11,430 nt of DNA from an uncultured Rhodospirillaceae bacterium (GTDB lineage Bacteria > Pseudomonadota > Alphaproteobacteria > Rhodospirillales > Casp-alpha2): positions 1-11,430 of the forward strand of contig CAJWVP010000054.1 of the NCBI GenBank assembly GCA_913048145.1. Direction: 5' to 3'. Positions 1 through 6,449 of this stretch are shown in pieces (the first letter of the stretch is position 1; each line of letters opens with the position of its first letter). The notes below the pieces were generated by a model. The model did no database searches and was not told the DNA's origin. It saw only the letters and a program-made list of their open reading frames with translations. Position numbers and translations under genes: made by a program.

Positions 1-20
1 CCGATCTGGAAAATAGGTCA

Positions 21-671
21 TTAATGGCTTCCTTCCTTATCGTGTTTTTGTTCGCGTTCGAGGGCGATAACCATCTTGAGGTGTGCCTTTTCGGCTTCGC
101 CGATGTGATGGCGTGCAACCGCTTCCGCTTCCCCGTGCCGTCCATCTAGGGCGTATGTGGTGCTCGGCAGCAGCACCACGGCGTCACGAAGCGTATTCAA
201 CGCCTGAAGCAGATAACGGTTATGGGCAGCTGCATAAATATATTGGTGGAAGATCTGGTTGAGCTCCGCCCTCTCGTCCACTGCGGTGGTTTCATCGGCC
301 TGGGCGATAATGTCATTCAACGTGGCAATCTGGGATTCTGAGGCATGCTGTGCGGCCAAGCCCGCCGCGGCGCCTTCCAATACCCGGCGGATGGCGTAAA
401 GTTCAATCAATTGCTGCTGGTCCAACTGGGCGACGATCACGCCCCGCCAGGGTTCCATGACTAGAAGCCCGTCCGCCTGCAACCGGCGGAATGCTGTGCG
501 TACCGGCCTGCGGCTAACATTAAGCCATTTCGCTACATCGACTTCATGAACGCGGTCGCCGGGCGCGAACGCCCCGGACTGGATGGTCTCAAGAAGCGTC
601 AGCTGAACAAGTTTTGCGCGCGATAGATTTGCCTGGTTGTGGCCATCATCGTCATCGATCTTGGCGGTCAT
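21..671 (-). CDS. GntR family transcriptional regulator, FCD subfamily
   Basis: A 216-aa one-component repressor or activator that would bind DNA as a dimer and sense a small carboxylate. Residues about 18-82 form the GntR winged helix-turn-helix (recognition region around NVSRRPVRTAFRRLQADGLL, wing near EPWRGVIV). Residues about 88-210 are the helical FCD ligand domain, with N138-x3-H142 as the first two metal ligands and H189 as the likely last one. I chose the ATG at 671 because the wHTH begins about 18 residues later; the frame stays open upstream to 1151, but that part runs over the divergent MmgE/PrpD gene and has no GntR-like sequence. No strong Shine-Dalgarno is visible before 671. 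The usual segment carrying the middle FCD histidine (EH..I..AI) seems absent between residues about 176 and 186. The divergent arrangement with the MmgE/PrpD gene suggests it regulates that gene and itself. Family certain; ligand unknown. Confidence 0.93.
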   Translation of the reverse strand: MTAKIDDDDGHNQANLSRAKLVQLTLLETIQSGAFAPGDRVHEVDVAKWLNVSRRPVRTAFRRLQADGLLVMEPWRGVIVAQLDQQQLIELYAIRRVLEGAAAGLAAQHASESQIATLNDIIAQADETTAVDERAELNQIFHQYIYAAAHNRYLLQALNTLRDAVVLLPSTTYALDGRHGEAEAVARHHIGEAEKAHLKMVIALEREQKHDKEGSH

Positions 672-791
672 TGGAATATGATCTAGTGGTCTAAGCGTGA
701 ATAGGCCGCGTGAACCCAGGGCGAGGTCAAGAGGTTCTGGCCGGGATCTTGTGGATAGAGCTTTATCATCCGATTGGCCCTCCCTCAGGGA

Positions 792-801
792 TTGTATACG
801 A
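792..801. promoter_or_regulatory. Candidate GntR/FCD operator
   Basis: The sequence TTGTATACGA is centred on the perfect palindrome GTATAC (794-799) and differs by one base from the symmetrical TTGTATACAA. FCD-type GntR regulators commonly bind short palindromes of this T-N-GTATAC-N-A kind, usually in the promoter of a divergent target. Its place between the regulator and the MmgE/PrpD gene fits autoregulation plus control of the catabolic gene. The assignment rests on motif resemblance and position only. Confidence 0.5.
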
Positions 802-907
802 ATGCAAACTGTATTGCGCCATACTATCCCTATAAAAACGGCACTTGTGAAATGACGTGGATTTCCGGACCTTGTGTCACCATGGTAATTTAACCCCTTT
901 TTGTCGT

Positions 908-912
908 GAGGA
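908..912 (+). promoter_or_regulatory. Ribosome binding site of the MmgE/PrpD gene
   Basis: GAGGA lies 7 bases before the ATG at 920. The frame is open from 857, but that earlier start has no such site and adds 21 residues unlike the family, so this element decides the start. Confidence 0.7.
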
Positions 913-919
913 ATCCAGC

Positions 920-2287
920 ATGATCGCCGGAAAACTTGGAGCTTACGCCGTTGAGCTAAGCACGCGTCCTCTATCCGATGACGTCTTGCACGCCGCGAAA
1001 CGCTGTTTCGTGGACGGCATGGCCGCAATGATCTGTGGGGCGGTGCATCCCCCGGCCACGTTGATGACCGAAGCGCTGAGCGAAGAACTTGACCATGGCG
1101 GCGCACAGATCGTGCCGTCAGGACGTCGCGGGCCTGTGCGCACGGCGGCACTTATCAACGGGGCGGCGGCGCACGCCATGGAAGTAGACGACATTTTTCG
1201 CGACGCCGTTTATCATCCGGGCCCGCCGGTGATTTCGGCAGTCCTGGCAGCTAGTCAAAGCGCCGGCCACGACGGCATGATGTTGCTGCGCGCCATCATT
1301 GCCGGCTACGAGGTTTCGAACCGGGTCGGCAAGGCTATGCAGCCGGCGCATTACGACTATTGGCACACCACAGGCACGATTGGCACTATCGGCGCGGCTG
1401 CCGGCTGTGCCGCGGCCATGGGATTGACCGCCGAACAGGCGAAACATGCGTTGGCGAATGCGGTGACGATGGCAGCTGCGCTGCAGCAGGCATTTGCGAC
1501 CGATTCCATGGGGAAGCCGATTCACGCGGGACACGCGGCTGAGGCGGGCGCCATGGCTGCCATGGTCGCAAAGCACGGTGTCATCGGGGCCGAGGGCATG
1601 TTCGAAGGGCCGCGGGGGTTTGGCTATGCCATGAGCCGCGATGTGGATTGGGACAGTGCCGTGGCCGATCTTGAGAGCGACTACACAATTACCCGAATGA
1701 CGCAGAAGAACCACACCTGTTGCGGTCACACATTTGCAGCGATTGACTCAATGATTGCCTTGGCGTCTGAGTACCAGCTTAGCGCTGAGAACGTGGCGTC
1801 TATTCATATTGGGACATATGCCAAAGGCGTGGAAATCTGCGGAAATCGGAATCCGCAGACCGTGTATGAAGCAAAGTTTTCGCTTCCCTATGCCGTCGCT
1901 GCGGGATTGGTTCTGGGGCGCGCGCGGTTCGCCGCCTTTAGCGAAGAGAAACTGGACGATCCGGACATCCGTTCGGTCATGTCGCGTATAGAATTCGAAA
2001 CCGATGCGGACGCCGAGGCCAAGTTCCCGAATTTTCGCTCTGCTACGGTCACCGTGGAAACTATAGACGGGGCTCGATATGAGCACCATTCGCCGACCCG
2101 CAAGGGGGATCCAGATAATCCGTTGAGCGACGCGGAACTAGAGGACAAGTATCGTGAGCTAGTCGATCCGGTCATCGGGCCCAACGCGGCTAGCAAGCTC
2201 TTGGACGAATGCTGGCGGTTGGAGCAGGTTCACGATGTCGCCCAACTTTCTTATGCGCGCGCCGCGGCTGTTGCCCAATTAACCTGA
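920..2287 (+). CDS. MmgE/PrpD family protein
   Basis: A 455-aa protein of the MmgE/PrpD superfamily, which includes 2-methylcitrate dehydratase, cis-aconitate decarboxylase and iminodisuccinate epimerase; all act on small di- or tricarboxylates in the cytoplasm. The N-terminal helical domain carries HAMEVDD (residues 85-91) followed by HPGPP (99-103). A HTTGT motif lies at 149-153, KPIHAGHAAEAG at 199-210, and the K-x-HTCCGHT segment at 263-271 corresponds to the conserved active-site loop of the smaller domain. Length is normal for the family. It is divergent from a GntR/FCD regulator. The superfamily is clear, but the substrate is not: no citrate synthase or methylisocitrate lyase gene is nearby, so a methylcitrate-cycle role is not supported here. 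It may act on a carboxylate from the same pathway as the BKACE block to its right. Confidence 0.93.
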   Translation: MIAGKLGAYAVELSTRPLSDDVLHAAKRCFVDGMAAMICGAVHPPATLMTEALSEELDHGGAQIVPSGRRGPVRTAALINGAAAHAMEVDDIFRDAVYHPGPPVISAVLAASQSAGHDGMMLLRAIIAGYEVSNRVGKAMQPAHYDYWHTTGTIGTIGAAAGCAAAMGLTAEQAKHALANAVTMAAALQQAFATDSMGKPIHAGHAAEAGAMAAMVAKHGVIGAEGMFEGPRGFGYAMSRDVDWDSAVADLESDYTITRMTQKNHTCCGHTFAAIDSMIALASEYQLSAENVASIHIGTYAKGVEICGNRNPQTVYEAKFSLPYAVAAGLVLGRARFAAFSEEKLDDPDIRSVMSRIEFETDADAEAKFPNFRSATVTVETIDGARYEHHSPTRKGDPDNPLSDAELEDKYRELVDPVIGPNAASKLLDECWRLEQVHDVAQLSYARAAAVAQLT

Positions 2288-2802
2288 GAAATTCATGCCA
2301 TGCCTCTGGGTGATGCCATGATTTAGGGGTTGTTAATGACTCCGGCACCACAATGGCGTGAATAAATAACGATCCAAGTTGGAGATCGGTCATGGCTTTA
2401 CGTGAACCTTTAAAGATGAGAAAAATCTGCGTCAACCAGACCCGAAGGCACTATGTAAGCAACTACACTGGCCTTTCGGTGCGATTAATTAGCATCGCAA
2501 CTGAAAAAGAGTGCTTCTTAGGCAACTTGAGAGAGAATACCTCGGATGTCTTGGGTGTTCATCAGCGCCAAAAGAAACGAGTAACTTTTCATTAATACAT
2601 TGATAATAAAAATATATTTCTGTTCAATCTCTACGGTAACAAGGGGCCTTTCACAGAATCCAAAAAATATTGCAACGCACAACAATATGATGCATTGCAA
2701 AAGTAATTCGTGTATAACACGCGCGTTAAGGAAATATGACAGCCTAAACCGAGTGCATTTCGGCGCTGTGGTTAGCTGTTGAGTAGAATAGGGTTTAAGA
2801 CT
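2288..2802. other. Gene-poor, partly AT-rich intergenic region
   Basis: About 515 bp with no convincing gene. An open frame at 2392-2595 (67 codons) has a fair GGAG before its ATG, but its codon choice and sequence look non-coding. The stretch from roughly 2588 to 2720 is markedly AT-rich compared with the rest of the window and lies directly upstream of the two tiny genes at 2803-3161. An ATGCCATG repeat occurs at 2295-2302 and 2313-2320, just after the MmgE/PrpD stop; no hairpin-plus-T-run terminator was found there. Confidence 0.6.
2600..2628 (+). promoter_or_regulatory. Weak candidate sigma-70 promoter
   Basis: TTGATA (2600-2605) and TTCAAT (2623-2628) are separated by 17 bases within the AT-rich tract upstream of the 61-aa gene. 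The -35 matches five of six consensus bases and the -10 four of six. The leader to the first gene would be long (about 165 bases). A nearer TATAAC at 2713-2718 is an alternative -10 without a good -35. Confidence 0.25.
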
Positions 2803-2988
2803 ATGGCAAAGATCGAACTGGTCCGGTTTCTCTCGGACAGCGCCTGCGACGCGCTGAATAAAGTACAAGATGTGAAACCGGAAACTGCGAAAGGGCTTCT
2901 GGATGAAGCCGAAGAGTTGTTGGCACTCGCAAAGTTGATGCTGAATCGGCCAACTGCTGAACTCCTGGAAGCGCGGGAGGCGGCATAA
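2803..2988 (+). CDS. Small hypothetical helical protein (61 aa)
   Basis: I do not recognise a named family. The protein is 61 aa, has no signal peptide or membrane segment, and looks helical throughout. Its first part (residues 1-22) holds hydrophobic residues spaced as in an amphipathic helix; the second (about 27-58) is rich in E, A and L (DEAEELLALAKLML) and could pack as a helical hairpin or a dimer. An in-frame TTG at 2779 would add eight residues; the ATG at 2803 is preferred, with TAGGG about nine bases upstream. Its stop codon shares one base with the start of the zinc-ribbon gene, so the two are almost surely co-transcribed and perhaps translationally coupled. That coupling, and codon use like the neighbours, support a real gene. 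Confidence 0.65.
   Translation: MAKIELVRFLSDSACDALNKVQDVKPETAKGLLDEAEELLALAKLMLNRPTAELLEAREAA
2975..2980 (+). promoter_or_regulatory. Ribosome binding site of the 57-aa zinc-ribbon gene
   Basis: GGGAGG ends seven bases before the ATG at 2988. It lies inside the last codons of the preceding small gene, which supports the downstream frame being translated from this start. Confidence 0.7.
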
Positions 2989-3161
2989 TGGCTTCTCGTC
3001 GTACTGATACAAAGAAGCCCGAGCCGGATCGTCCCCAGGTCAAGAAGACCCGGAAATGTCTGATGTGTAGCGGTAAATTCACCTCCAACCACATTGGTGA
3101 GCGTGTCTGCTCGTCTTGTAAAGAAACGTCGGTCTGGCGTTCCGGCGGGATTGCCGCATAA
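2988..3161 (+). CDS. Small zinc-ribbon protein (57 aa)
   Basis: A 57-aa protein with a basic N-terminus (residues 3-23, rich in R, K and P) followed by C24-x2-C27 and C41-x2-C44, an arrangement that suits a single zinc ion in a zinc-ribbon knuckle. The segment RKCLMC then RVCSSCK, ending in VWRSGG, resembles short zinc-ribbon proteins that I recall from alphaproteobacterial genomes and prophages; no function is established for them to my knowledge. The basic tail plus zinc ribbon would suit nucleic-acid binding or a protein-docking role, which is inference. The start is fixed by a strong GGGAGG seven bases upstream, and the ATG shares its A with the stop of the preceding gene. A stable 8-bp hairpin follows 12 bases after the stop. 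Confidence 0.8.
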   Translation: MASRRTDTKKPEPDRPQVKKTRKCLMCSGKFTSNHIGERVCSSCKETSVWRSGGIAA

Positions 3162-3173
3162 GGCATTCGCCTC

Positions 3174-3193
3174 TGGACTTCTCGCGAAGTCCA
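3174..3193. other. Perfect 8-bp hairpin after the zinc-ribbon gene
   Basis: TGGACTTC (3174-3181) and GAAGTCCA (3186-3193) are exact inverted copies around the four-base loop TCGC. The element lies 12 bases downstream of the zinc-ribbon stop and about 100 bases before hspQ. No run of T follows, so it is not a typical intrinsic terminator; it could stabilise the 3' end of the small-gene mRNA or be a protein-binding palindrome. Confidence 0.5.
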
Positions 3194-3291
3194 TACCATA
3201 TGCACTCCAAGAAATGTTTGGCGCAGGCTTGATTCGAGACTGCTGTCCTGTCCGGCATTGACCATAGCCTTGGGAAAGGTACAATTCCTGC

Positions 3292-3678
3292 ATGGATACT
3301 CATGGCGAATTTGACGGCGCTCTGGCGGATGATGTTCCTCGCGTGATTGCCTCAGCAAAGTTTGGGATCGGTGCGCCCGTGCGCCATCGCGTATACGGCT
3401 TTCGCGGTGTGATTTTCGACGTCGATCCTATCTTCAATAACTCCGAAGAATGGTGGGAGAATATCCCTGAAGATGTGCGTCCTCGGAAGGATCAGCCGTT
3501 CTATCACTTGCTAGCGGAAACGCCGGAGCCGGAACGGTCTCCATACATAGCGTATGTCTCCGAGCAGAATCTCGTACCCGAAGATCGTGACGAAGATCCG
3601 ATCGATCATCCGGAACTGGATGAGTTCTTCGAGGGGGTTGAAGATGGACGCTTTATCCTGCGCCAGAAAAGCAACTAG
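3292..3678 (+). CDS. hspQ: Heat shock protein HspQ (YccV-like, hemimethylated-DNA-binding family)
   Basis: HspQ was first described in E. coli as a binder of hemimethylated oriC DNA that influences DnaA, and later as a heat-shock protein affecting Lon protease activity. The family core spans residues about 22-95: AKFGIGAPVRHRVYGFRGV, then a DVDP(I/F) strand, the WWENIPEDVRP loop (54-64) and QPFYHLLAE (68-76), ending with YVSEQNLV. The 128-aa length exceeds the roughly 105 aa of E. coli HspQ because of about 20 extra N-terminal residues and an acidic C-terminal tail. The ATG at 3292 follows AAAGG by about 12 bases, a rather wide spacing. It ends only six bases from the stop of the convergent BKACE gene. 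It is likely a resident housekeeping gene flanked by accessory catabolic genes. Confidence 0.92.
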   Translation: MDTHGEFDGALADDVPRVIASAKFGIGAPVRHRVYGFRGVIFDVDPIFNNSEEWWENIPEDVRPRKDQPFYHLLAETPEPERSPYIAYVSEQNLVPEDRDEDPIDHPELDEFFEGVEDGRFILRQKSN

Positions 3679-3684
3679 GCCGGG

Positions 3685-4617
3685 CTAGAAGGCGACCTGG
3701 TCGCCCCCTTTTAATTGAAGAATTTCACGCGCCTCGTCCGGGGTTGCCACTTCCAGTGACATGCCTTCAAGGACCTGACGCATTTTGGTGACCTGTTCGG
3801 CGTTGCTCTCCGCAAGTTTACCTGGTCCGCACCAAAGCGAATCCTCCATGCCGACGCGGACGTTCGCGCCCATGGCCGCGCCCATGGCGGCGAGGGGAAT
3901 CTGATTGCGGCCTGCGCCCAAGATGGACCAATAATATTGGTCGCCGAATAACCGGTCCGCCGTGCGCTTCATATGCATGAGGTCTTCGGGATGCGCACCG
4001 ATACCGCCCAAGATGCCAAAGACCGACTGAACGAACAGCGGCGGCTTGACTAGACCGCGCTCCAGGAAATGGGCGAGGTTGTACAGGTGTGAGATGTCAT
4101 AGCATTCGAACTCGAACCGCGTGTTATTGTCGGCGCAGGAGGTAAGGATGAACTCAATGTCTTTATAGGTGTTCTTGAATACCATGTCGCGGCTGTTTTC
4201 CAGGTATTGGCGTTCCCAGTCGTGCTTCAGGTCCGTGAAGCGGTCTAGCATCGGAAACAGGCCAAAGTTCATGGAGCCCATGTTCAACGACGCCACTTCC
4301 GGTTTGCAGTTCAAAGCCGGTTGTAAACGCTGATCTATGGTCATGGTCGCCGCGCCACCGGTAGTGATGTTCACCACGGCGTCGGTGTTCTGCTTGATCC
4401 GGGGCAGGAAACGCATGAAGGCGTCGATGCTCTGATCGGGACTACCATCTTCTTGGTTGCGGGCGTGCAAATGAAGGATCGAAGCACCGGCCTCGGCTGC
4501 GCCAAGGGCCGCTTCGGTTATTTCATCCGCCGTGACTGGCAGGTGCGGCGACATTGACGGCGTATGGATGGAGCCGGTGACGGCGCAGGTAATGATAACT
4601 TTGCGGGCTTTCGCCAT
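3685..4617 (-). CDS. Beta-keto acid cleavage enzyme (BKACE, DUF849)
   Basis: A 310-aa TIM-barrel zinc enzyme of the BKACE family, whose founder is Kce (3-keto-5-aminohexanoate cleavage enzyme). Members condense a beta-keto acid with acetyl-CoA and cleave it to acetoacetate and a new acyl-CoA. The zinc ligands H49 and H51 are in the HLHAR motif; the third ligand or catalytic acid is E258 in VRVGMED, followed by the family-typical KLAESNAEQV. The substrate-binding N-terminal TG (14-15) is followed by HTPSMSPHLPVT, a longer version of the Kce loop that occurs in many family members. ISTGG-like NITTGG and ASLNMGSMNFG are also present. All catalytic residues I can check are intact. Translation starts at an AGGAG site six bases before the ATG. 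The gene lies 28 bases after the 3-hydroxyacyl dehydrogenase gene, a pairing known from carnitine catabolism. Substrate remains open. Confidence 0.93.
   Translation of the reverse strand: MAKARKVIITCAVTGSIHTPSMSPHLPVTADEITEAALGAAEAGASILHLHARNQEDGSPDQSIDAFMRFLPRIKQNTDAVVNITTGGAATMTIDQRLQPALNCKPEVASLNMGSMNFGLFPMLDRFTDLKHDWERQYLENSRDMVFKNTYKDIEFILTSCADNNTRFEFECYDISHLYNLAHFLERGLVKPPLFVQSVFGILGGIGAHPEDLMHMKRTADRLFGDQYYWSILGAGRNQIPLAAMGAAMGANVRVGMEDSLWCGPGKLAESNAEQVTKMRQVLEGMSLEVATPDEAREILQLKGGDQVAF
3691..3712 (+). terminator. Possible terminator of hspQ inside the BKACE coding end
   Basis: GGCGAC-CTG-GTCGCC (3691-3705) forms a GC-rich 6-bp hairpin, followed by CCC and TTTT (3709-3712). On the plus strand it sits 13 bases after the hspQ stop and could end that transcript. 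It lies wholly within the last codons of the convergent gene, and the T-run is short and separated from the stem, so confidence is low. Confidence 0.3.
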
Positions 4618-4623
4618 GATGTA

Positions 4624-4628
4624 CTCCT
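4624..4628 (-). promoter_or_regulatory. Ribosome binding site of the BKACE gene
   Basis: On the minus strand AGGAG stands six bases before the ATG at 4617. It is the strongest ribosome binding site in the block, suggesting high expression of the last gene of the operon. Confidence 0.7.
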
Positions 4629-4645
4629 GTGATTAGGTCTGAGTG

Positions 4646-5596
4646 TCAGTCCCCGAGGGTATCGGCGGCGTGTTTCTTGTGGACCGCCAGAGCCATGAGG
4701 CGTCGATCGCGCCATGCGGTTCGATCCGCCAGTTGGTCGACGGGTAGCAGTTCGCGACGTTGCGCTTCTAGCATATCAAGAAGCGGTCCACGGAAATCCG
4801 CATTCTCCGTTTGAGAGCGTCCGACCCGCTCAATCAACTCGCCGAACTTCGTACAGTAGTCACGGATCCCATTCGGCGCGTTCAAATCGCCGGTTTCGAA
4901 AGGGCCAATGAAGGACCAACGGTGCGACAATCCATCCTTGATGGCGCGGTCTACGTCCTCGCATGAGGCATAACCACCGTCGACCAGACGAAAGGCCTCG
5001 TGGAGGAGGGCGATCTGCATCCGATTTACGATGAAACCGTCGATCTCTTTCTCCATGCGGATCGTCTTGTGGCCCGCGTTCTCCATAATGGCAGCCGTAG
5101 TGTCCATGGCGGCCTTGTCCGTCCAAGGAGCTGGGCAGAGCTCTACCGCCGGCACCAGATGGGGCGGGTTTATAGGGTGGGCGACGAGACACCGGTGACG
5201 TCCTTTCAATTCTTCGGTAAATAACGATGCCATTAACCCCGAGGTAGAACTACCGATGACTGTTTCCGGTGCTGCCATGCCATCAAGCTCCGCGTAGACC
5301 TGCTTTTTTATTTCGAGGACTTCGGCGGTGTTCTCCTGCACATAGGTGGCGCCATCCAAAGCGGCGGCGACGCTCTCCTGCGGGGAAATTCGGGCGGCCA
5401 CGGTGTTGATATCTTGGTCATTTAGCAAATCGTGTTTGGCTAAATCTGAAAGGCTGCCTTTTAGGGTCTGGACGGATTGGTTGAGGTTGTCGGGATCGAT
5501 ATCTGTCATTTCCACGGCATAGCCGGCGCGGGCGAAAGAGATCGCCCAAGCCCGTCCGATCAGGCCCGATCCGATGACAGCAATTTTTTCATTCAT
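4646..5596 (-). CDS. 3-hydroxyacyl-CoA dehydrogenase family protein (CRYL1/carnitine dehydrogenase-like)
   Basis: A 316-aa NAD-dependent dehydrogenase that oxidises a 3-hydroxy group to a 3-oxo group. The N-terminal Rossmann fold shows GSGLIG (9-14) and acidic D32 at the end of the second strand, indicating NAD rather than NADP. The catalytic pair is H140 in HPINPP and E152 in VEL, spaced 12 residues apart as in classical enzymes. The C-terminal helical domain has GFIVNRMQIALLHEAFRLV, FIGPFETGDLN and GIRDYCTKFG. These resemble lambda-crystallin/L-gulonate 3-dehydrogenase (CRYL1) and are also shared with L-carnitine dehydrogenase, so a free 3-hydroxy acid is likelier than an acyl-CoA. The ATG at 5596 was chosen because upstream starts would overlap the SDR gene; it lies 13 bases after the SDR stop. 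The product could feed the BKACE directly. No thioesterase domain follows, unlike some carnitine dehydrogenases. Confidence 0.92.
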   Translation of the reverse strand: MNEKIAVIGSGLIGRAWAISFARAGYAVEMTDIDPDNLNQSVQTLKGSLSDLAKHDLLNDQDINTVAARISPQESVAAALDGATYVQENTAEVLEIKKQVYAELDGMAAPETVIGSSTSGLMASLFTEELKGRHRCLVAHPINPPHLVPAVELCPAPWTDKAAMDTTAAIMENAGHKTIRMEKEIDGFIVNRMQIALLHEAFRLVDGGYASCEDVDRAIKDGLSHRWSFIGPFETGDLNAPNGIRDYCTKFGELIERVGRSQTENADFRGPLLDMLEAQRRELLPVDQLADRTAWRDRRLMALAVHKKHAADTLGD

Positions 5597-5609
5597 GGCT
5601 GGTATACCT

Positions 5610-6398
5610 TTAGATATTTTCGACGCCGGCACAGATGCTTAAGGCTTGGCCGGATACGTTGGCGCCCATGGGGGTACATAGGAAGACCGCCATCTCGGCA
5701 ATATCTTGTCCTGACACGGTGCGCCTAAGCGAGACGTTTGATAGCATGTCCTGTTCGACCGTGTCGAAGGCCTTGCCGGTCGCTTCGGCGCGCGCAGAGA
5801 TCACCCGGTTGATGCGGTCTCCTTCAACCATGCCTGGTTGAAGGCAGTTCACACGGATACCGAAGGGCCCTAGTTCTTTTGACAAAGATTCCGTCAACCC
5901 GACGATTCCCCATTTCGTGGCGGCATACGGGGTCCGCATAGCGAAGCCCAACCGGCCGGCGACTGAGGACAGATTGATGATTGCGCCGTTGCCGGATTCT
6001 TTTAGGGGTGGTACTGCCCGACGGAGGCAATAGAAGTGACTGTTCAAATTAATATCGACGGTACGCCGCCAGTCGTCCGGGCTCATCTCATCGATCGGCG
6101 CGGTGGGACCGGCGATACCGGCGTTGTTGACCAGCACGTCCAACCCCCCCAAATCAGCAAGCGCGACGTCAAAGAAAGCGTCGACCTGCGCCTGATCAGC
6201 AACATCTGCACGAAAGCGTCCAATTTCTGGGCAAGCCTTCGCCATTTCCGCCAAGGCCGTATCATCCAGGTCGCATATGAACACCTTGGCGCCTCTATCG
6301 ACAAAGGTTTCGGCGATTGCCCGGCCGATACCCGCGGCGCCTGCCGTGACGATGACCCTTAACCCCTCTTTGATGCCGCGCATTTCCCGCTTGGACAT
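5610..6398 (-). CDS. SDR family oxidoreductase
   Basis: A 262-aa classical short-chain dehydrogenase/reductase. The cofactor motif is TAGAAGIG (18-25), a variant of TGxxxGxG. D43 in CDLDD favours NAD(H). NNAG lies at 91-94, the structural asparagine near 118, the catalytic serine in NLSSVAG (144-145), and YxxxK as Y158 and K162, so the tetrad is complete. The PGMVEGDR stretch (189-195) and the SGQALSICAG ending are family-typical. I start at 6398; the frame is open to 6482, but that extra part is translated from the decayed enoyl-CoA hydratase in another frame and is not SDR-like. A second methionine at 6383 is preceded by AGCGGGAA and is a possible alternative. It lies in the minus-strand block before the 3-hydroxyacyl dehydrogenase. 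Substrate unknown; it may oxidise an alcohol made earlier in the same pathway. Confidence 0.93.
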   Translation of the reverse strand: MSKREMRGIKEGLRVIVTAGAAGIGRAIAETFVDRGAKVFICDLDDTALAEMAKACPEIGRFRADVADQAQVDAFFDVALADLGGLDVLVNNAGIAGPTAPIDEMSPDDWRRTVDINLNSHFYCLRRAVPPLKESGNGAIINLSSVAGRLGFAMRTPYAATKWGIVGLTESLSKELGPFGIRVNCLQPGMVEGDRINRVISARAEATGKAFDTVEQDMLSNVSLRRTVSGQDIAEMAVFLCTPMGANVSGQALSICAGVENI

Positions 6399-6449
6399 GT
6401 TGGAAACCCCGTTAATTGTGCCCTTAACGCTAGTTGAGTAAGAATGCAT

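Larger units (their letters stand above)
672..919. promoter_or_regulatory. Divergent intergenic region between the GntR regulator and the MmgE/PrpD gene
   Basis: These 248 bp separate two divergently transcribed genes and must hold both promoters. The stretch 790-840 is the most promoter-like. It contains the GTATAC palindrome described separately, a GTAT-N6-ATAC inverted pair at 811-824, and a TATAAA at 831-836 that could be a plus-strand -10 element, although no good -35 lies at the right distance. I could not assign a convincing sigma-70 pair on either strand. Confidence 0.5.

Noticed and set aside
672..1151. N-terminal extension of the GntR gene (160 extra codons)
   Set aside because: It overlaps the divergent MmgE/PrpD gene and the intergenic region, has no regulator-like sequence, and the DNA-binding domain already begins shortly after the ATG at 671.
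1118..1729. Minus-strand open frame of 203 codons
   Set aside because: It lies entirely inside the well-supported MmgE/PrpD gene and resembles no family; the frame is a by-product of GC-rich codon use.
2293..2320. ATGCCATG direct repeat after the MmgE/PrpD stop
   Set aside because: Only two 8-base copies with no flanking structure; not enough to claim a mobile element scar or array.
2392..2595. Plus-strand open frame of 67 codons with GGAG seven bases upstream
   Set aside because: The ribosome-binding-like site is fair, but the protein has no recognisable pattern and mixed, AT-leaning codon use unlike its neighbours. Homologues would be needed to accept it.
2518..3012. Minus-strand open frame of 164 codons
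   Set aside because: It is antisense to the two small genes, whose zinc-ribbon motif and strong ribosome binding site support the plus strand.
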